A DNA stretch of 64,000 nt, taken from assembly GCA_033064195.1 (NCBI GenBank), contig JARBJD010000012.1, forward strand, positions 310,001 through 374,000. The letters are read 5' to 3'. The notes under the pieces are model-generated. The model worked only from the letters and a program-made list of their open reading frames with translations. It was not told where the DNA came from and ran no database searches. This document shows positions 21,401-34,454 of the stretch, piece after piece. Each line of letters starts with the position of its first letter. The stretch's first letter is position 1. This DNA is from Blattamonas nauphoetae. Its lineage: Eukaryota; Preaxostyla; Oxymonadida. The position numbers were made by a program, and so were the translations under genes.

Positions 21401-22787
21401 AGCGAAATTTGAAGACGAAGAGGACGATGAAGACGAACATGGGGAGGAACGGTCGAAGGAGCAAATCTTGACCGCTCAGTCGAGAATGGTTGAAGTGCTT
21501 CTGAGTCTGATGAAGACAGTCCCGTCACTCCCTCAACTCACACTCTTCGGAGATTGTGCCACAGCCCACAAACTGTGCGCATTCACGATCACCACAAGAC
21601 TCATCTCATTCATCATCAACAGAGACAAACCAGGAAAGAAATCTCACGAAGAGAGCAGCCTTGTCCTGAAGCTCCTCCAACACACAATGAAGACGACCAC
21701 AGAGCTGATCCAATCTGTCAAGGTTTCATCCCTCGCACAGGAGATTGTGTCTTCTTCTGACAAAGGATCGTCAAAATCCCCATCTGCCCCTCAGTCTGCC
21801 ATCGAGCTTCTGAAGAAGAGCTCACAACTTCTCATCTCTCTCCTCGAGACCCACAGCAACAAGCTCGACGGAGCGACAGTCAACTTCGCACACGACGCGT
21901 TTCTCTGGCATTTGAAGATGATTTGTGGTCTTCATTCAGAGATGCAGAAGAAGACGCCTGGAAAGTCTGCCAAGCATGGCCAAACAACCCTCCGTTCCGA
22001 CCTCAGCAGTGCTCTCCAGTTCTACCAACGCGTGTTCAACACGATGATGACCGACACAAGATGCCCGTTCACTCCAGCGCTGTTTCAGAGCGTGCAGACG
22101 TCAACACCCGATCTCTGGCTGATGGTCTTGGAGAACATTCTCACACCGGTCACTGGAGTGGTCTGCAAGCAGGGTGTGCTGAAAGCTGGATTTCTGTTGA
22201 AACGTCTGGTCTCAACGAATTCAGAAGTGGCTGTGACGATGCTCCCTCAAATCATCTCTTTCGTTGACTCAATGACAACATTCACACCAAAGGCTGATAA
22301 GGCAAAAACATTGCCGAATATTCGAGTTTTCTCCAACGAAAAGAAAGGGTCAACCGAATTTGTTCGAGCTCTCGTGCATCTTCTGAAAGACACTCTGGGA
22401 ATCACCGATAAACAGTTTGCTGAGCAGAAAGTGGCACTGAAGAGGGAAAAGAAGAAACAGAAACGAGTCGAAAAGGAGATGAAGAAGGAGGAAGAATCCA
22501 TCTCAACCGAATCTCCCAAAGAACAGACGAAAAAGGGAAATAAAGATAAACAGAAAGAGAAACAGGAAGCACCAAAAGAGGAGAAGGCAACACAAGTGAA
22601 AGCAAAGGAACCTGCACCGCAAATGAGTGCTGAACTGAAAAGCCAGCTTATGCCGACCATTCACGAGGAAGGAATCGAGAAGTTGGAGCACCTTTCATCA
22701 TTCTTCCAGTCACTCGGAAAGATGCTGAGAGGACAAGCGTATACAGCTGTTCTGAACGATCTGAACGTGATCATCCAATACAAATAA
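18417..22787 (+). CDS. POL5: POL5/MYBBP1A family nucleolar protein
   Basis: Exons 18417-18752, 18816-18908, 18951-22787 (1421 residues). DYTLTRLVRGLGTPTESARLGFSLAL is the family's N-terminal hallmark, followed by HEAT-like helices. A long acidic run begins near residue 820 and includes four 6-residue repeats (SDESEG). The C-terminus is Lys-rich. Yeast Pol5 and human MYBBP1A act in the nucleolus in rRNA synthesis and large-subunit assembly; despite the name Pol5 is not a true polymerase. The start fits the family and leaves 13 bp to the tepsin-like gene. Confidence 0.82.
20991..21062 (+). repeat. 18-bp coding tandem repeat in POL5
   Basis: Four copies of an 18-bp unit (AGTGATGAGAGCGAAGGG, with one or two changes in each later copy) encode SDESEG units inside the acidic domain. 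This is probably a slippage-prone minisatellite that tolerates length change. Confidence 0.85.
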
Positions 22788-22895
22788 CGAAAAGAGCTGC
22801 TGAAAGAGACACTTCATTGAATGAATCTGAAAATTTTGTTCTCAAGAATGATTCTGCAAGGATGTTTGAAATGTGAAATGTGAAGAAAGACAAAA

Positions 22896-25800
22896 TTAAT
22901 CGAGTTCGATGATCTCCGGCGGTTTGTTCTTCAGAGCAGACCGAAGACTCTCTTTTCTTGTTTCACTCCCCGCCTCCACGTCAATGAAGTCAGTGCTCCC
23001 TGTCAACCCAGCCAGTCGCAGAACATCGCCGCTCACGAATGTTGGGTCTTTCTTCTCTTTTCGACTGATTTGGGGGGCTTCTGATTTGACCACAGTTTTT
23101 GTGGTGTGGTGAGGCTTCTTGTCGAGTGACGATAGTTGGAGTGATGGGGTTTGCCGAGGCTTGTTGTGGGATCCTCCTGATCCGGATAGAGCACCAGTCT
23201 GTCCAGTTTGACGAGGAACAACAGCTTTCAGAAACTCCTTCCGAGATGTCACAACTTTAACGTTCTGTTTGGACGAGTTGCTCAACGACGAATGCTGTCC
23301 ATTTCGCGAGATGTGCGAGGGGAATGGGTCGTACGGAGTGGGACTGTCATTCAGATTGGTCACAGTGATTCTCTGCTTTTGAGGATTCTGCTGAGCTGTT
23401 GGGAGAAGAGTTGGTGGGAGGAGAGAAGGTGGTGAGAGGGCGAACCTCACCGGTTGGTCGTTTTCGTTGTCCGAGAAGTCGTCCAAGAAGAGTGGTTGAG
23501 TTTGAGGCTTAACGACTGGCCCACTCTCAGTTTTGTGCGAATGAGATTTGTGTTCTTTCTTGTCTGAACGTTCTTGCTTTTGTTGTGATTTGGATGGCAA
23601 CACGTGAGGGGGTTGTTTGTTTCCAGAAATGACTGTCGGGAAGATGTCATTCTTCCTCTCGTTAAGCTTTTTCTGTTCAGCGACGAACATGTCGACAATT
23701 GGTCCGATATCCTGCTTCTTGAGCGGAATGGGGTCGAGATAGTGTTTCTGCTGCTGCTGCTGTCCTCGCTTGCCACGAGGAGGCTGGATGACTTGCTTAG
23801 TCTTCGCCTTCCGTTGACCCGAAGTGCGCGGATCGTTGGAGATGATGTAGTTGTGTGGATTTGAGTTGACATTGCGAGGGGGGACGACGGGTGAAGATCT
23901 CGGAGATGGTGATGATACGAGTGGGGTGACAAGGATTGGGTTGCGGTTTGATGTGGGGAACATCGGTTGAGCTTGTGGCGGAGGTTTCGCAGGAGTTGTG
24001 CGTGTATCCAGAGTGTTTGAAGGAACTTGGAATTCCTGATGAATCTTCACAGTTTTCGGTTTAGAAGAGGAAACAAGGGTGATGAGTGAAGGGAGGAAGG
24101 TCTCAGATTGCGACGACAGTGCCAGGTACACAGTTTGATACGGGTACAGTTGCGTTGCCATCGACGTCCCAAAAGAATTGGACAAATTGGCAGAGTTGTT
24201 GATGATGTGAAGGGCGTCATCGGCGTTGCTCAGCTCCGAAAAGGTTAGAACATCCAGCAATTGACGGAGGACGAAGAGATCACCTTCGGAGACGGGCGGT
24301 TTCACTTTTTGGATGTTCTTGCTCACAAACGTACTGGCTGACTGCACCAATCCGTGCAAGAACTGCATGACGGACGAGAAGTGGGCCTGGAAGAGAGTGT
24401 TGATCATCATCAAAATCTCGTTCCAGTCCTCATTTCCGAGCTGGTGAGCATTGTTCTCATGAATGCTGAAGACGGCGAGATTGCAGATGAACCGGAACAT
24501 CAAAAACTGAGGGACAACCGACGACGAGATGAAGTTGGACGGGATGAGGGCTGATTCGTGGACGACTGAACGCGATCTGGGAGCTGTTCGGATGATGGGT
24601 GAGGAGAAGACTTCCTTCTCCTGTGTCGTGATGAGAAGGTTGATCGTTTCAAGTTGAGAAGTTGTGTCAACTGGATTGAATAGGAGCTGGAGGAGTGTCC
24701 TGATGCACTTCACCGAGTCGGTGCTCGGTTGATATCGGATGAGAAAATTGAGCATGAAATTGACGAGTGATGGTGGTGTTGGAGTGACATGTGTTTGAAA
24801 GGTGAATCTGATCAACTTCGCTGAAAGTTCAGAGAATTGGCTGGAGAAGATGTAAAACACGATTGACTTGGCATAATTCGCGAATGTCTGGAAATCGTAG
24901 ATGGATTCGACGATACTTGGTGCGTGAGGCGCGAGGAGAGCATCGGCTGTGTGGAGGAAGCTGAAGAAGAGCGACTTGACTGGCAGAGAGATGGTGTTTG
25001 ACGAGTGCGAGTCGATTGTGAACTGTTTGAGGACAGACGCTGTGAAGGGGAGGAGAAAGCGCATCGCTTTGATTGGACTGTTCTTCATGTAGGACAGATA
25101 CGTTCTGAAGAACAGCTGCTGAATCGAGAAAGGAAGAATAAGGATGAAGTCGGGGAGGAGACTTGGGGTGAGAGGATCTGATTCGAGAGAATCGAAGATG
25201 AGATCGGGAAGAGGCTTTTCCTGCGTCTGGATGGTGTCGATGAGGGTGAGGGCATCTTGCTGTGACAGGGACAGCGAGATGAACAGCTGAGTGACGAGAT
25301 GGATGATATAAGGCGAGTGTGACGGAGTTATCAAGAAGAACGGAGTTGTCGATGTCAGGATGCTGAAATGGAGTGAAGGCGAGTGGAGGAGAAGAGTGTT
25401 GAGAGAGGAGACAAATGGCGGATCTTTCGTTTCTTCCAGAATGGGTGCCTGAACTCCATCATCTCCGCAGATGCCGGCACTCACAAGAAGGATATTCGTG
25501 TCTGACGTGTCGCCGGAAATGTAAGAGAAGAAAGTCTGGAGAGGGAACATCGTGAGGAGGAGGTCAGTTAGAGATTGGATGAGTGAATGTGTGGAGAGCG
25601 AGGGGAGGTCAAACCCGCTCAGAAGAAGCGAGGTCGGTGTCCCAAAGGTGTTCAGTTTGAAAGGATTGTGGACTTCAAACTCACTCCACGCTTCAGTCAG
25701 GAAGGAGAGCGCGTTGTTGATGAAGTTCGTGTAGAGGAGAATATCAACCTGAGCAAGCTGAGAGATATGCATCCAGAACAAGTCCAACAACTCCAAAATG

Positions 25801-28800
25801 TAGACCCTCATTTTGATGGTGGAGCTGATTGTGATTGTGAGGATTTTGTCGATCGTGGAGAGCAACTGCTTTGAGAGCGATTCTGGCGAGGCGAGGACTA
25901 ACCCGAGGAAAGTGTTGAGAGGAGAGAAGGCAGTCGAGATGAAGGGGCGAAGAGAGGCGGCTGGAGGTCGATGTTGGGTTTGCCCAAATCCAACCGGAAC
26001 AAGTTGCGAGAGAGAATGCATGAACTTCGTCAGAGTGACCAGAAACCAGAGCGAGAACGAAGAATCCGACAACTCGATTTTGAACAGATTGAGCAGATGC
26101 GAGGCAACCCGGTTCAGATTGATGGGTGTTGGGTCTGAGTCGAGAGAGGAGATTAACGTGCGGCAGACTTGCTGCATGTGCCCTTGCGAGAACGGCCTTT
26201 CTGTCAACCATTCGTACGGATGGAGTTCTGGGACAGCCGGGGACTGTCCCAGCTTCCGAAGAGAGTTCGCGGATGAAGAGAAGGAGAGGGAAAATGATGG
26301 TGTGAAAGTGATTGAGCCAGGCAGGAGGTCAGACGCGAGTCTGAAGTGGAAGTAGCGAGTGTCGGTGCCGTCTACGTCGTCTGTGATCATTGCCGACGAT
26401 TGTTTGGTTGGCTTTCGATAGTCTTCGATCGTCTGGCAGATTGAAGTGAGTGACTTGAACAAATCTTGATCTGAGAAGACCTGTGAGTTGAAGTGGTCGA
26501 GTGGGTCGTCGATTGTGGGTGATGGGGGAGTGATGAACGTGAACGGGAGCGTGAAGAAGAGCTGTTTCGAGGTCTTGTCCACCAGCCAGTGACCTTCTTG
26601 AAAGTGTTCATCGACAGGGAAGAAGATCGACTGGATGGGATCTCGCTCGATCACATGCATCGACCGCTGCTGAGTCTCAGTTCGTTCGGTTAGAATGGGA
26701 GCAGGCCTCTCCGGAGGCGGGGAGAGACGCGGGATGGTTGGGAACTGGGAAATTGTCGGAGCGTTGAAGTTGGCAACGAAGGGAGGAGTGGTGCTCGGAG
26801 GGGGGTTCTCTCGTTGATGGCTTTGGTCTGGCTCGGGAATCAGTGCCTTGTCGAGTTGTTCGTCTTCACACCACACAAAGTGTTTCGTGGCCTCTTTCAC
26901 AATCCCATTGTCTGCGTTGTACTGCGTCATCAGATCGAAACTTGGAATGATTTTGATTTCCACGGCTCGGAAGAACGTCTGCGAGATGGACATCCGAACG
27001 GCGGTTGAATAGAAAAGCTGAAGATCCACAGACAGAATCGGCGGAGTGCTGTAATCAGAAGTTTTGATGGGCAGGGCATCGAAAGGAGCGGGCTGGATGG
27101 GCGAGTACGTGAAGAAGAGAAGAGGCGACGAGAACTTCGAGATGATTGTGTTCAGAAAGTCCAAAATGTGGATCTTCATCAGCTGTGGACTGATCAGCAT
27201 GTGTGTCTGTGTTCCAGTGAAGATCAATCGGATCATGGGTTCGATCAGAGGAGCAGTCTTGTCATTGACATTCGGTGCAAACAGACCGTCGAGGGTGGTC
27301 GACAAGAACGCATACGAGATCAGGTTTTCCTTCGAGACGGAGGATGCCACTGAGCTGCGCATGGCAGCAACACTCGGAATGAGATTCCTGTTCTTGTTGG
27401 AGAAAGTGATGTTGGAATCGGGGAGATTTTTGGAGAAGCTGACGAGGAAGGAGAGGAGGATGGAGATGAGCTCGCTGCGAGAAGTGATGGTATGGGAGAG
27501 AGAGTTTGGGGGAGGATGGAAGCAAACAGTGAGGTATCGGATGATATCGCTGATTGAGTCGACCAGAGCCGTGAATGTGGCGAGAGTTGGAGTGAACGGA
27601 TTCTGGATGGCTTGGATCGGGTCACCTCCCCCCTGGTTGAAGAATTCCAGCTCCCTCGAGCTGGTATAGGTGTCAAAACCAGCTTTTGTACTGACTGGTT
27701 TCCAGAAGCCGATAGTTGGATCATTTGACAGTGGCAAAGACGAGAGGAGGAGAGAGACGTAGAATGCTTGCCTGTTTGGCGGACTGCTTGGAACAGTGTT
27801 CAGAATAAAGGTAAGTTGGGAACGAAGTGATGGTACAATTCGATACGTAATGAAATCAGGATTGGTCGGAGTTGCTAGGAGAGCAAAAAAGAGTGGTAGT
27901 TGATCTTCCGGACATGGGCATGCAGGCTGAACTTGCCGGATAAATTCCGCCACTGATGGATCAAGGACAGACATTGACAACCGATTTTGGAAGAGATATT
28001 GAATGATTGCGTGTATTTCGTCGATTTCGCTCACGCGAAGAAGGACTCGGATTAAATCCCTCCCTGTTGACTTCACAAAATCAACAATGTGTTTCTGAAC
28101 AGGCTCGCTCATCCAAAGGGAGGAAATAAACACAATGAGTGCTTTCTTTGTCTCAGTAAGCTCTACAATAACTTGGGTGATGTTGTGTTGTTGTACAGAA
28201 GAAGGTAGAGTTGTTAAGAGAGAGTGATAATCAACCAATATTCTTACACTTAAGTATAGGCTGGTGTATACGAATATTGAATCAGTATAAAGAGTATTTG
28301 CCTTTTCAGAGAACAATTTGAGAACAGATTGAAGATGAGTGCCACTGCCTTCACCAACAATGTCTCCTTCAGTTGAGCGGAGCAGTGATAGCGAAATACC
28401 AACAAGATGACTGACGTCTGTGTGGAAAAGCCATTTCACGATAATTAAGAGCTGATGAGTGAATGAGTGGTGAAAAAGAAGACATTTGTTTTCACTGTAT
28501 TTGTCAAATTTTCCCATGAATCGATCAGAGAGATCACAATCTGCTTCAGATATCCACAATCTTTGTCAAATTCCCGGATTCTAGAAAGGCAATCGAAGTA
28601 CTGAGATCGGTCAAGAGTGATGGCCATTTTATTCAATGAAACAATGAGGAGAATACATACTATTTTGGATTCCGAAGAAGAAATTGCTGTTAGAATCAGA
28701 AAAATAATGCCACGTAGAGTTTTCTCGAATTCACCTTGACTTGTTGCCGCTTTTCGAGCGATGATGTCAAACAGTTGTGAATCGCCAAAGTTGGCCGTAA

Positions 28801-28831
28801 GATTTCGCAACCGCTCACTATCATCTCTCAT
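22896..28831 (-). CDS. INTS3: Integrator complex subunit 3-like protein
   Basis: Minus-strand exons 28661-28831, 28484-28600, 22896-28451 (1947 residues). The N-terminal 450 residues follow INTS3: FEKTLRGIIFLILTAISSS, LKQIVISLIDSWENLTNTVK, LLIIVKWLFHTDV, YLSVRILVDYHSLL, STGRDLIRVLLRVSEIDEIH, then the GFW block. INTS3 is part of Integrator, which cleaves nascent snRNA and other Pol II transcripts, and of the SOSS complex. The protein is nearly twice human length, with long Ser/Pro-rich inserts and a basic disordered tail. Introns (32 and 59 nt) confirm the N-terminus. An alternative is another helical scaffold of similar build. Confidence 0.6.
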
Positions 28832-29141
28832 TGTCTGGGTAAAGAAATATAATTTGAGGATATATTGAAAATAGACGGAAAGGACGACAAGATGTCGATG
28901 TTGTTGAAATGAAGAAGAAAGGAGAAGACCTCAGAGAGATCGTATGGAGCATCTATCTGTCGCCGATTAAACAGCGAAGAGACAGTGTCCATGCGTAACT
29001 AGTGATTATTGTTCCGATTCAATGAGTGATGGATTGATCCACAGTTTGTGGCGTGTTCAGAAGATATATGCTTCAGAAAATAGGAAGAATCAGTGTAAAA
29101 CAGTGAATGACTTGAGAAACGCAAAATAAAATGAGGAATTT
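28832..29141. other. intergenic stretch
   Basis: This lies between the INTS3-like start and the calreticulin stop, both on the minus strand. It is AT-rich and should hold the INTS3-like promoter. No gene or repeat is seen. Confidence 0.5.
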
Positions 29142-30445
29142 TCAAAGTTCAATCGAATTTCCATCTTCATCTTCTTCATCTTCATCAGCATCAAGATCTT
29201 CATCAGCAACATCAGTATCATCAGGATCAGGAAGATCATCATACACAGTAGGCCTTCTATCAAACAATTCCTTGCCAGATCCCCGATCCATAGAGTTTTT
29301 CTCAGCCTTGTTCTGTAACACCCAAGTCGACTCGATAAATTGTCTGTATTCAGAGACATCATCGCCAATAAAGAAATTATCAAAAAGAGATCCTGCAGTG
29401 ACTTGCCACACATCAATCCCAACATACCGGATGCGCTTGAATGGAACTGTCTGAAGTGAGGGTGCATATTTGGGATTGGGAATCAGTGGAGCCTTCCACT
29501 CGCCCTGATAGTTTGGATTCTTCACCAACTTTGGCCTCCATTTGCCCTTATACTTTGGATTGGGAATCATTGGTTGAACCCAAACTCCCTCAGTCTCTTC
29601 ATCCCAATCGTGTGGTTTTTGATTTTTAGGATCTGGTATGGTCATTGGTTGGAGATACTCTTCGGGCATTTTTTCTTTTGGATCTGGAATTTCTGGATCT
29701 GATTCCCAATCATCAGGTTGTGTTGCATCTGGATCAGGGATCTGGAAGATGACAGCAAAAAAGCAATACCATTGGTGGTTCCATGAAATCAAAGTGTTCC
29801 CACAGCTTCCCCCAATACTTGCGCTCGTCATCAATATGGACATCATAGGTGAAGTTCGTAAAATGAATGAAGAGAGTATAGAGGTGGGTATCAGAGCCAT
29901 CAGAACAGTTCATTTCCTGTTTGCACGGGTAAGTTTTCTGTCCCTTCTGAATGACAAATCTCAGTTTGTTGTTAAGACGACCACAAATATCTGGTCCGAA
30001 GAGCACATAGTAAGGATCGGAAGATGTGAAGTTTTCTTGCGTGATAACTTCTGGAAGCAATTTGATATATGTTCCAGCACAATCAAAAGTTTGTTCATTC
30101 TTCACTGTGTACGAGAGGATTAATGTTTTGTTGACAGAAGAATATGTCTTTCCAAGATCTGCGGTGAGTTGATAGTAACGATTATCGCCAACAGTGCGGA
30201 TTCCTCGTGCTTTCTCTTTGTTATGATACTTCTTCGGAGCATCCCATTTCCAAGCTCCACGCTGCCAATCTTTAAGTGCAGTACTCTCGACCCAACGACT
30301 GGCCCAATCACCTGATCAGCAGAATCATGAAAATTGAGAGATAGTGAGGATAAGAGAGAGGAAAACGGTCAAATTCTTCCTTGAAATAGATTGTCGAATG
30401 GACTTCGGGGAGAAGAGTCAGAAATGCAACGATTGCGATGACCAT
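29142..30445 (-). CDS. CALR: calreticulin
   Basis: Minus-strand exons 30367-30445, 29770-30311, 29142-29741 (406 residues). The signal peptide is MVIAIVAFLTLLPEVHS, then the lectin N-domain (TVKNEQTFDCAGTYIKLLPE, FGPDICG, DTHLYTLF). The P-domain has IPDPDATQPDDW, IPDPKEKMPEEY and IPDPKNQKPHDW repeats plus the NPxYKGxW set. The C-domain is acidic. It is a Ca-binding ER lectin chaperone for glycoproteins. The second intron is only 28 nt. Oddly the protein ends NSIEL rather than a KDEL or HDEL signal. Confidence 0.95.
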
Positions 30446-30649
30446 CTCTTTGACAGAGAAAAGTAAGGGTGGTTTTGTTCAAATCGGCAAACAGTTGCCA
30501 AATGACAGAACGGTACCTTTTTTGGAAAAACAAGATCATTATACGGTTGTTTTCTGCTAGAATATTACTCTCGGGCTTCAGATCTCCATTCCATTTCCGT
30601 CTTCTCATGTTTTTGTGAAGAAACTTGATGAAAACGAGAGAAGAGAGAT

Positions 30650-32609
30650 TCAATCATCAAAAATACTGAAGCCCTCTGTTGCTGGCCTCTTCTCTGCTGG
30701 TTGCTCTTTCTCCGTCCTCTTTTGTTTGCCCTCACTCTCCTCCTCTCCATCGCTCAGAGCATCAAACACCACAATCTGTCCCCTCGCAGTCGAAATCGCA
30801 ACGAGAGCCATGGTTGGATGACGAGCCAGTGCCACTGGCATCGAAGGGAGAGTCTGAAAACAATGAAAGTACATCAAAACAAACCGCTGTAGACGTCACA
30901 ACTTCTCCCTTCTCCAAATCAACATTTCTGACAATCCCATCATCACACACAACCGTGGCCCAGTTTCCATCCCGTCCCACTCCCCCATCCAACACACGCC
31001 CGACACGCGTTTCCGGTGTCTTCTGCTCAGCCACAATCCACCGCTTCACAACTCCTCCAGTCGTCGCAACCACCTCCACCGAATGCGCCCCTCCAAACAC
31101 AACAAATCGAGAGCGATGCTTCGAATCGTGACACAATCTGAGAATCGAGGCAGTGTCGATTTGGTTTGTTCGTCCGCCCTCCGACACGATTTGTTGGATG
31201 GGCTGGGTCAGAAGGACTTCGCATGTCTTCACATCGACTGTTTCCACCTTCCCGTTCGAGAAACCAACCAGGACTTCGTTGGCTTTGGCGCGAGAGAGAA
31301 GGAGAGATGTGATTCGAGCTTCGCTGAGGCTTGATCCTCCCCATTGTCCGACCAAAACGTCCCTAACAACCCGATCAGTGTCCAAAGCATAGACTTTCAC
31401 AACGCGGGATGTGCTGCCAGCGAAGAACAGGCGACCGCCGGTTTTGTTGAAGACGAGAGACGAGATTGTGCCGACGCCAACACTTGTGACTTCTCTCGCT
31501 TTGATTCCGGTCTTGTATTGCCAAATACGGATGCACCCGAAGCTGTCTCCGCTGGCGAGAATCTCTCCATCGAGGGAGAAGGCAAGGGAAAGAATAATCG
31601 GTGCTTTCCCGCCTTCTCCAGGATGGTCGAGAAAGATCCCATTTTTCTGATATTCGAGGCGAGTGTCAGGTAAACCTGTTTCGAAATTGAATGAATATAT
31701 GTTCCCAGATGCGGTTCCAGCGACAAGATTGGTTCCGTCTGGAGTGAAAATGAGAGACGAGGCAGATTCAACTGATGCATCCGGATCTTTCTTAGAATCA
31801 AATATTTTGTATATATCGACGACTGGGCCATCTTTCTTACGTTTCCGGGCAGCATGAATGCCGATTGAAGGAGAAGACGTGCTAGATCCGAGAAATAGGT
31901 TGTACGGATCATCTCCTCGAGTGACAGACGGAGTTAAGAGCCCAACATGATTTTCCCATTGAAGAGCATGTCCAACAAGGTTGAGGAGACGTGATCGAGG
32001 TCCAATCAATAAGTGTTCGCTCATTTTTGTTGAGAGGATGTCTCTCTTTTGGTCCCTGGTTTTCTTGTCTTGAATCGGGGTAGGAGAAATAAAATGTTCT
32101 TCCAACTCTCGATATCGCTGTCGATTCTCCTTTTTGATCAATAGAAGAGGCTCTTTGAGAAAATGAGAGAGAAAAAGTCAAACCTGCTCTTTTCAATGTC
32201 AACTCGGCAACTTGTCTCTCTCCGGAATCAATCAAATCGATCAAAAGCTGCAAAAATGAAAGAAGGCAGAAATGTGAACCTGCTCATACACATCACCAAC
32301 AAGATCTGGCGGGAACTGCAGAGTTTCCAGCTGAGGGAGGACAAGTTCCCACTTTCCCTGTTTCATATCGTTCAGAAATTTGTGTGGATCAACGGTTGTA
32401 TTGTGAACCGTTTGTGATTCTTTCTAAAGTTGATTATTCAACAGAGAGAAAATGTAGTAAATACGAGATGGTGTGGCAACAAACCATCAATGTTCGATAA
32501 GTGTCTGTGAGCCCATTCTCCTGACAAAACTGTAAAATGAGATGGATTATCCTAAATTATCGGATGGAGATATATAGAAGATGATATACGATTGACTATC
32601 GACGTTCAT
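30650..32609 (-). CDS. SMU1: SMU1 WD40 splicing factor
   Basis: Minus-strand exons 32485-32529, 32280-32423, 32184-32247, 30885-32152, 30650-30853. The LisH/CTLH part (QENGLTDTYRTLMKESQTVH, FLNDMKQGKWELVLPQLETL, LIDSGERQVAELTLKRAEPL) is followed by the SMU1 linker SRLLNLVGHALQWENHVGLL and seven WD repeats. SMU1 acts with RED in spliceosome activation and splice-site choice, including short introns. Introns are 31-61 nt. The first exon is uncertain: a 6-nt exon ATGAAC at 32604-32609 would fit phase, but about ten LisH residues would then be missing. The C-terminal tail after WD7 is acidic and disordered. Confidence 0.85.
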
Positions 32610-32789
32610 TCACAGACAGATTTTCTTATGGGATGTGATTAGAGATCTCATGAGAGAATCTTCTGATCAGATTCTGATGCTCCCAATCGACACATCCACA
32701 CTTAAATGATCACTGATTCATTATTGATCCTGTAAGAACTGTTGGATCAACGAATGCAAAACCCATACTAAGGTTTTGATTGTCGAACA

Positions 32790-33200
32790 ATGGTCAAAAC
32801 AAAGACTGTCGCTCGAAAGACCGTCGGTATGAAACAACCTCGAAAGACACTTGCATCCAAGGTCGCCAGAAAGACTGTCACTCAAACTGCTGGAGTTAAG
32901 AGACCACACAGATTCCGCCCAGGTACTGTTGCTCTTCGTGAAATTCGGAGATACCAAAAAAGCACAGATTTGCTTATTCGCAAACTTCCATTCCAGCGCC
33001 TTGTTCGTGAGATTGCTCAAGAATTTAAAACGGATCTTCGATTCCAATCAAACGCCATAACAGCTCTCCAAGAAGCCGCAGAGAACTATCTTGTTGGCCT
33101 TTTTGAAGACACCAATCTCTGTGCCATCCACGCCAAGCGGGTCACAATTATGCCAAAGGATATGCAATTAGCTCGACGCATCCGTGGTGAACACTACTGA
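32790..33200 (+). CDS. H3: histone H3
   Basis: A single intronless frame of 136 residues. From [20 protein letters not shown] to the end the core is almost canonical. The tail is divergent ([20 protein letters not shown]...), yet K4, K9, K14, K18, K23, K27 and K36 and R8, R17 and R26 all keep their positions. Ser10 and Ser28 are Thr, Gly13 is Met and Lys37 is Arg. The C-terminus is GEHY rather than GERA. It is divergent from SMU1, with about 180 bp between starts. No metazoan-type histone 3' stem-loop was seen downstream. It may be the main H3 or a variant. Confidence 0.95.
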   Translation: MVKTKTVARKTVGMKQPRKTLASKVARKTVTQTAGVKRPHRFRPGTVALREIRRYQKSTDLLIRKLPFQRLVREIAQEFKTDLRFQSNAITALQEAAENYLVGLFEDTNLCAIHAKRVTIMPKDMQLARRIRGEHY

Positions 33201-33620
33201 ACCATTCCCCTCCGTATCTCGAGATGATACTTGACAATCTTCGACCAAACTTATTCGTATGTATTCTCGTGAATTCTTTTCATCTCGTTTCTTAATTTAT
33301 TTGCATTCCTTTAGCAACATGGATCTCACAACACTTTTTGTCTTCTTTTCCTCAACAGAATTTTTTCTTGCATTATCATCTTATGATTCTGAAAGGTTGC
33401 ACTGTTTTATCCAGCACTTCTACAGAAGGGCATGTACATAAACTCCGAAGAGAAATTTCGTGATTGTTTTCCCATTGATACTCACACATGAAGATGAGTG
33501 GTTCTGGGATGGAAAGTTACAATGCTTTTGTAATGGAGAATCAAAATTCAATAAAATTGCCACTCTGAGTGATGAATAGAGCTCTTTCATCAAGGGTTGT
33601 GATCATCCCACGACTCTGAA
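33201..33620. other. intergenic stretch
   Basis: This 420-bp AT-rich stretch lies between H3 and FCF1, both on the plus strand. One 60-codon open frame (33259-33441) has no protein-like features. I see no RNA gene. Confidence 0.5.
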
Positions 33621-34454
33621 ATGCCAAAGTCCAAGTTCGTCAAATTTGCTGCAACAAAGAAGATCATTTCGCCAAAAGATCAAAGATTGTTTCTATATTC
33701 CTATTTGTTTATTTTTATTCAGAGTTGTCCAAAAGAAAGCACAAGAGGCAAAACAGAAGAAAGAGGATGAAGATAAAGTTATTGCGTTTGTTTCTATTCA
33801 TCTATTTAATGATTTGTGAATGAACCCAACAATTATCTCATTTCTCTAGACCAAAAGCATCATCAGCGATGTTCTTCACTCACAACCAAGCACTAGTCCC
33901 TCCCTACAGCATCCTGGTTGATACTAACTTTATAAACCATTCAATTTCTCGAAAATTGGACATCATACAATCCATGATGGATTGCCTTCTCGCAAAATGT
34001 ATGATACTTCTCTATCTCTCATCATTCTTCTGTCAATCTTAGGTGTTCCTTGTATCACTGATTGTGTGCTTGCTGAATTGGAGAAACTTGGTCCAAAGTA
34101 CAGAATTGCATTGAGGTATTACTCATCTCGTGTTTATATCATCAGAATTGCCAAAGATCCTCGCTTCCGCAGAATTCCGTGCACACACAAGGGTACATAC
34201 GCTGATGACTGTCTTGTGAATCTTGTCACACATGTATGCTCTTCTTCTCACATATTCCGTTTTAGAGTCCAGTTTATATTGTAGCTACAAATGATCGAGA
34301 CCTCAAGCGACGACTTCGCAAAATTCCGGGTGTTCCAATTATGTATATTGGAGGGAGGACAGCCAAGAGATATAATATTGAGAGGCTTCCAGATGCATTC
34401 GGGGGTGTGCTTATTTTCTTCTCTATATTGTTCTTCACAGCTCCTCGATTGTAG
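33621..34454 (+). CDS. FCF1: FCF1/UTP24 PIN-domain rRNA endonuclease
   Basis: Seven exons: 33621-33688, 33723-33785, 33850-33998, 34043-34115, 34146-34233, 34266-34404, 34441-34454, giving 197 residues against 198 in human. The PIN domain has [17 protein letters not shown] (catalytic Asp), [60 protein letters not shown] and the C-terminal FGAPRL. FCF1 cuts pre-rRNA at sites A1 and A2 in the small-subunit processome. Introns are 30-64 nt and the last exon is 14 nt. Every join was forced by the conserved protein, so this is the best-tested exon model here. Confidence 0.96.

Noticed and set aside
33201-33300. Histone mRNA 3' stem-loop after H3
   Set aside because: No matching hairpin was found downstream of the stop.
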